Part shown: positions 63,003-64,000 of the stretch, one piece after another
Position numbering within the stretch: the first letter of the stretch is position 1
Layout of the letters: every line of letters begins with the position of its first letter
NCBI GenBank assembly: GCA_024693715.1
Contig: JAILKS010000074.1
Location: 24,765 to 88,764, forward strand
DNA length: 64,000 bases
Source of the DNA: Treponema sp.
GTDB taxonomy: Bacteria; Spirochaetota; Spirochaetia; Treponematales; Treponemataceae
Direction: 5' to 3'
The notes under the pieces: generated by a model
The model's database searches: none
What the model was told of the DNA's origin: nothing
Seen by the model: only the letters and a program-made list of their open reading frames with translations
Position numbers and translations under genes: made by a program

Positions 63003-63869
63003 TTAGTCCTTATAAATTTTATCTTCGTCTACGAGGCTGTCGTTTTCGTCAGCTTCTCTGTCTTCTTCTTTAATTTCAGTTGGCTGATAGTTAGAATAAT
63101 CAACAATTTCTTCGTCTTCATCTTTCTTTGCAGCATCTGTCATGATTTCTTCTTCATCATTAAGATTTTCAAGAATCTTAAGACCAGCTTCATTGTCAGA
63201 ATCAATTACAGCATTTGCGATGATTGATGTAAACAATGAAATTGCACGGATAGCATCATCATTACCTGGAATAGGGTAGTCGATTCCTTCCGGATTACAG
63301 TTTGTATCAACTACAGCGATGATTGGAATACCCATTCTGCGAGCTTCTGCTACTGCAATCTGTTCCTTATGTGTATCGATAATAAAGATACATCCAGGAA
63401 GCTCTTTCATTTCCTTGATACCACCAAGGTTCTTTTCGAGCTTAGCTTTTTCCTTCTGAAGAGCAGAAACTTCTTTTTTTGTGAGATTCTCAAAAGTGCC
63501 GTCAATTTCCATTTTTTCAATTTTCTTGAGGCGTTGAAGAGATTTTTTGATTGTAGAGAAGTTTGTAAGCATACCACCAAGCCAGCGGTTGTTTACATAG
63601 AACATGCCGCAGCGTTCAGCTTCTTTCTGAATAGCCTGCTGTGCCTGTTTTTTTGTTCCAACAAAAAGAACTGATTTGCCTGATGAGGCAATTTTGTGAA
63701 CAGCATCGTAGCTGTCTTTGATTGCAGCGATAGTTTTCTGCAAATCGATAATGTGGATTCCGTTGCGCTGAGCGAAGATGTACTTCTTCATGCGAGGATC
63801 CCAACGCTTTACCTGATGACCAAAATGTACACCAGATTCAAGCAAACTCTTCATGGTTACAACTGCCAT
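63003..63869 (-). CDS. rpsB: 30S ribosomal protein S2, with long acidic tail
   Basis: 288 aa, start ATG 63869 behind GAAGGAG (the longer frame begins at a GTG that is part of that site). Core: [55 protein letters not shown] and [18 protein letters not shown], ending about residue 235. The last ~50 residues are strongly acidic ([47 protein letters not shown]), longer than in E. coli. S2 helps mRNA binding in the 30S subunit. Heads the rpsB-tsf-frr operon. Confidence 0.96.
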   Translation of the reverse strand: MAVVTMKSLLESGVHFGHQVKRWDPRMKKYIFAQRNGIHIIDLQKTIAAIKDSYDAVHKIASSGKSVLFVGTKKQAQQAIQKEAERCGMFYVNNRWLGGMLTNFSTIKKSLQRLKKIEKMEIDGTFENLTKKEVSALQKEKAKLEKNLGGIKEMKELPGCIFIIDTHKEQIAVAEARRMGIPIIAVVDTNCNPEGIDYPIPGNDDAIRAISLFTSIIANAVIDSDNEAGLKILENLNDEEEIMTDAAKKDEDEEIVDYSNYQPTEIKEEDREADENDSLVDEDKIYKD

Positions 63870-63880
63870 GATTAACTCCT

Positions 63881-64000
63881 TCACCGGGTAACAAGCTTTT
63901 CTAATAAATATTGCATTTCGTCATCAATTTCCTGTTTTTTTGAAAATTGATAATCATGCGGTGCCTGAAACCCACCTGACTCTGTTACACGTGATGAAAA
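63881..64000 (-). CDS. 3' end of an uncharacterised gene upstream of rpsB (partial)
   Basis: The minus strand is open from the right edge to a TGA at 63883-63881, encoding 39 residues that end [24 protein letters not shown]. The stop codon overlaps the rpsB ribosome binding site. The acidic helical tail with charged pairs reads like a real protein end, and in other treponemes a gene occupies the same spot. The family is unknown. Because only 120 bp are visible, this could also be a chance open frame. Confidence 0.5.
   Translation of the reverse strand, partial: FSSRVTESGGFQAPHDYQFSKKQEIDDEMQYLLEKLVTR

Noticed and set aside
1..64000. tRNA, rRNA, CRISPR array, IS element, prophage, integrase, toxin-antitoxin or riboswitch.
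   Set aside because: No cloverleaf-like, repeat-spacer, transposase or integrase signals were found while reading both strands; intergenic gaps are too short for most of these.

Overview
The window looks like a chromosomal segment of a low-GC, free-living or gut/rumen-type treponeme (Spirochaetota, genus Treponema or a close relative). The evidence is: a motility operon in the characteristic treponemal order (flbD-motA-motB-fliL-fliM-fliY-fliO-fliP-fliQ-fliR-flhB-flhA-flhF-flhG, then a second unit with fliA and a FapA-like gene); a spirochaete-style V-type ATPase operon (E, DUF2764, A, B, D, I, K, with no C, F or G); the non-mevalonate genes ispG and dxr; and a large share of signal-peptide proteins ending in '...FAQ/...SAQ' that resemble spirochaetal outer-membrane barrels. 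No rRNA, tRNA, CRISPR array, IS element, phage gene or origin was found. Coding density is very high: the longest non-coding stretch is about 130 bp (the divergent promoter at 41654-41786, and 28913-29041), so no gene-free stretch exceeds 300 bp.

Layout. 1-5.3 kb: the end of a LUD-domain protein, a DUF3943-type membrane protein, an OmpA-like protein, an HD-domain protein and an SH3-domain exported protein. 5.4-8.6 kb: a four-subunit 2-oxoacid:ferredoxin oxidoreductase operon (delta, alpha, beta, gamma) followed by an XRE-cupin regulator. 8.7-10.5 kb: signal peptidase I, with an unusual Arg where the catalytic Lys is expected, and HemW-like radical SAM. 10.6-23.1 kb: flagellar motor, C-ring and type III export operon, starting from a clear sigma-70 promoter directly in front of flbD. 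23.2-27.8 kb: a second motility unit with a two-TM acidic protein, fliA, a FapA/Jag_N protein, a small Gln-rich protein and a membrane/coiled-coil/HTH protein resembling SwrB in architecture. 27.9-28.9 kb: galM. 29.0-36.3 kb: V-ATPase operon closed by a good terminator. 36.4-38.6 kb: ispG and a TPR lipid/periplasm protein. 38.6-53.0 kb: a patchwork surface-glycan and outer-membrane region (WbaP-like initiating sugar transferase, a barrel protein, two tandem Wzi-like outer-membrane proteins, three GT2 glycosyltransferases of which two are a tandem duplication, two lipoprotein hydrolases, an RfbD-like reductase). 53.1-55.8 kb: PLP aminotransferase and glycogen synthase. 55.8-64 kb (minus strand): translation and envelope operon rpsB-tsf-frr-uppS-cdsA-dxr-rseP, followed by a beta-propeller protein. 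A previously uncalled gene end lies just upstream of rpsB at the right edge.

How it fits together. The motility genes form two adjacent transcription units that separate structural/export parts from sigma-28 and accessory genes. The V-ATPase K subunit keeps the Thr-Gln/Gln/Glu pattern of sodium-binding rings, so this pump may energise or discharge a sodium gradient. The rpsB operon couples translation factors with polyprenol, phospholipid and isoprenoid precursor synthesis, as in other bacteria but without pyrH. Convergent genes overlap or abut everywhere in the window, and at least two carry strong hairpins that lie inside the opposing gene. Several genes have a good -10 box only 6-12 bp before the start codon and no ribosome binding site, suggesting leaderless or near-leaderless mRNAs. 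All functional calls rest on reading the sequence; no database search was run.
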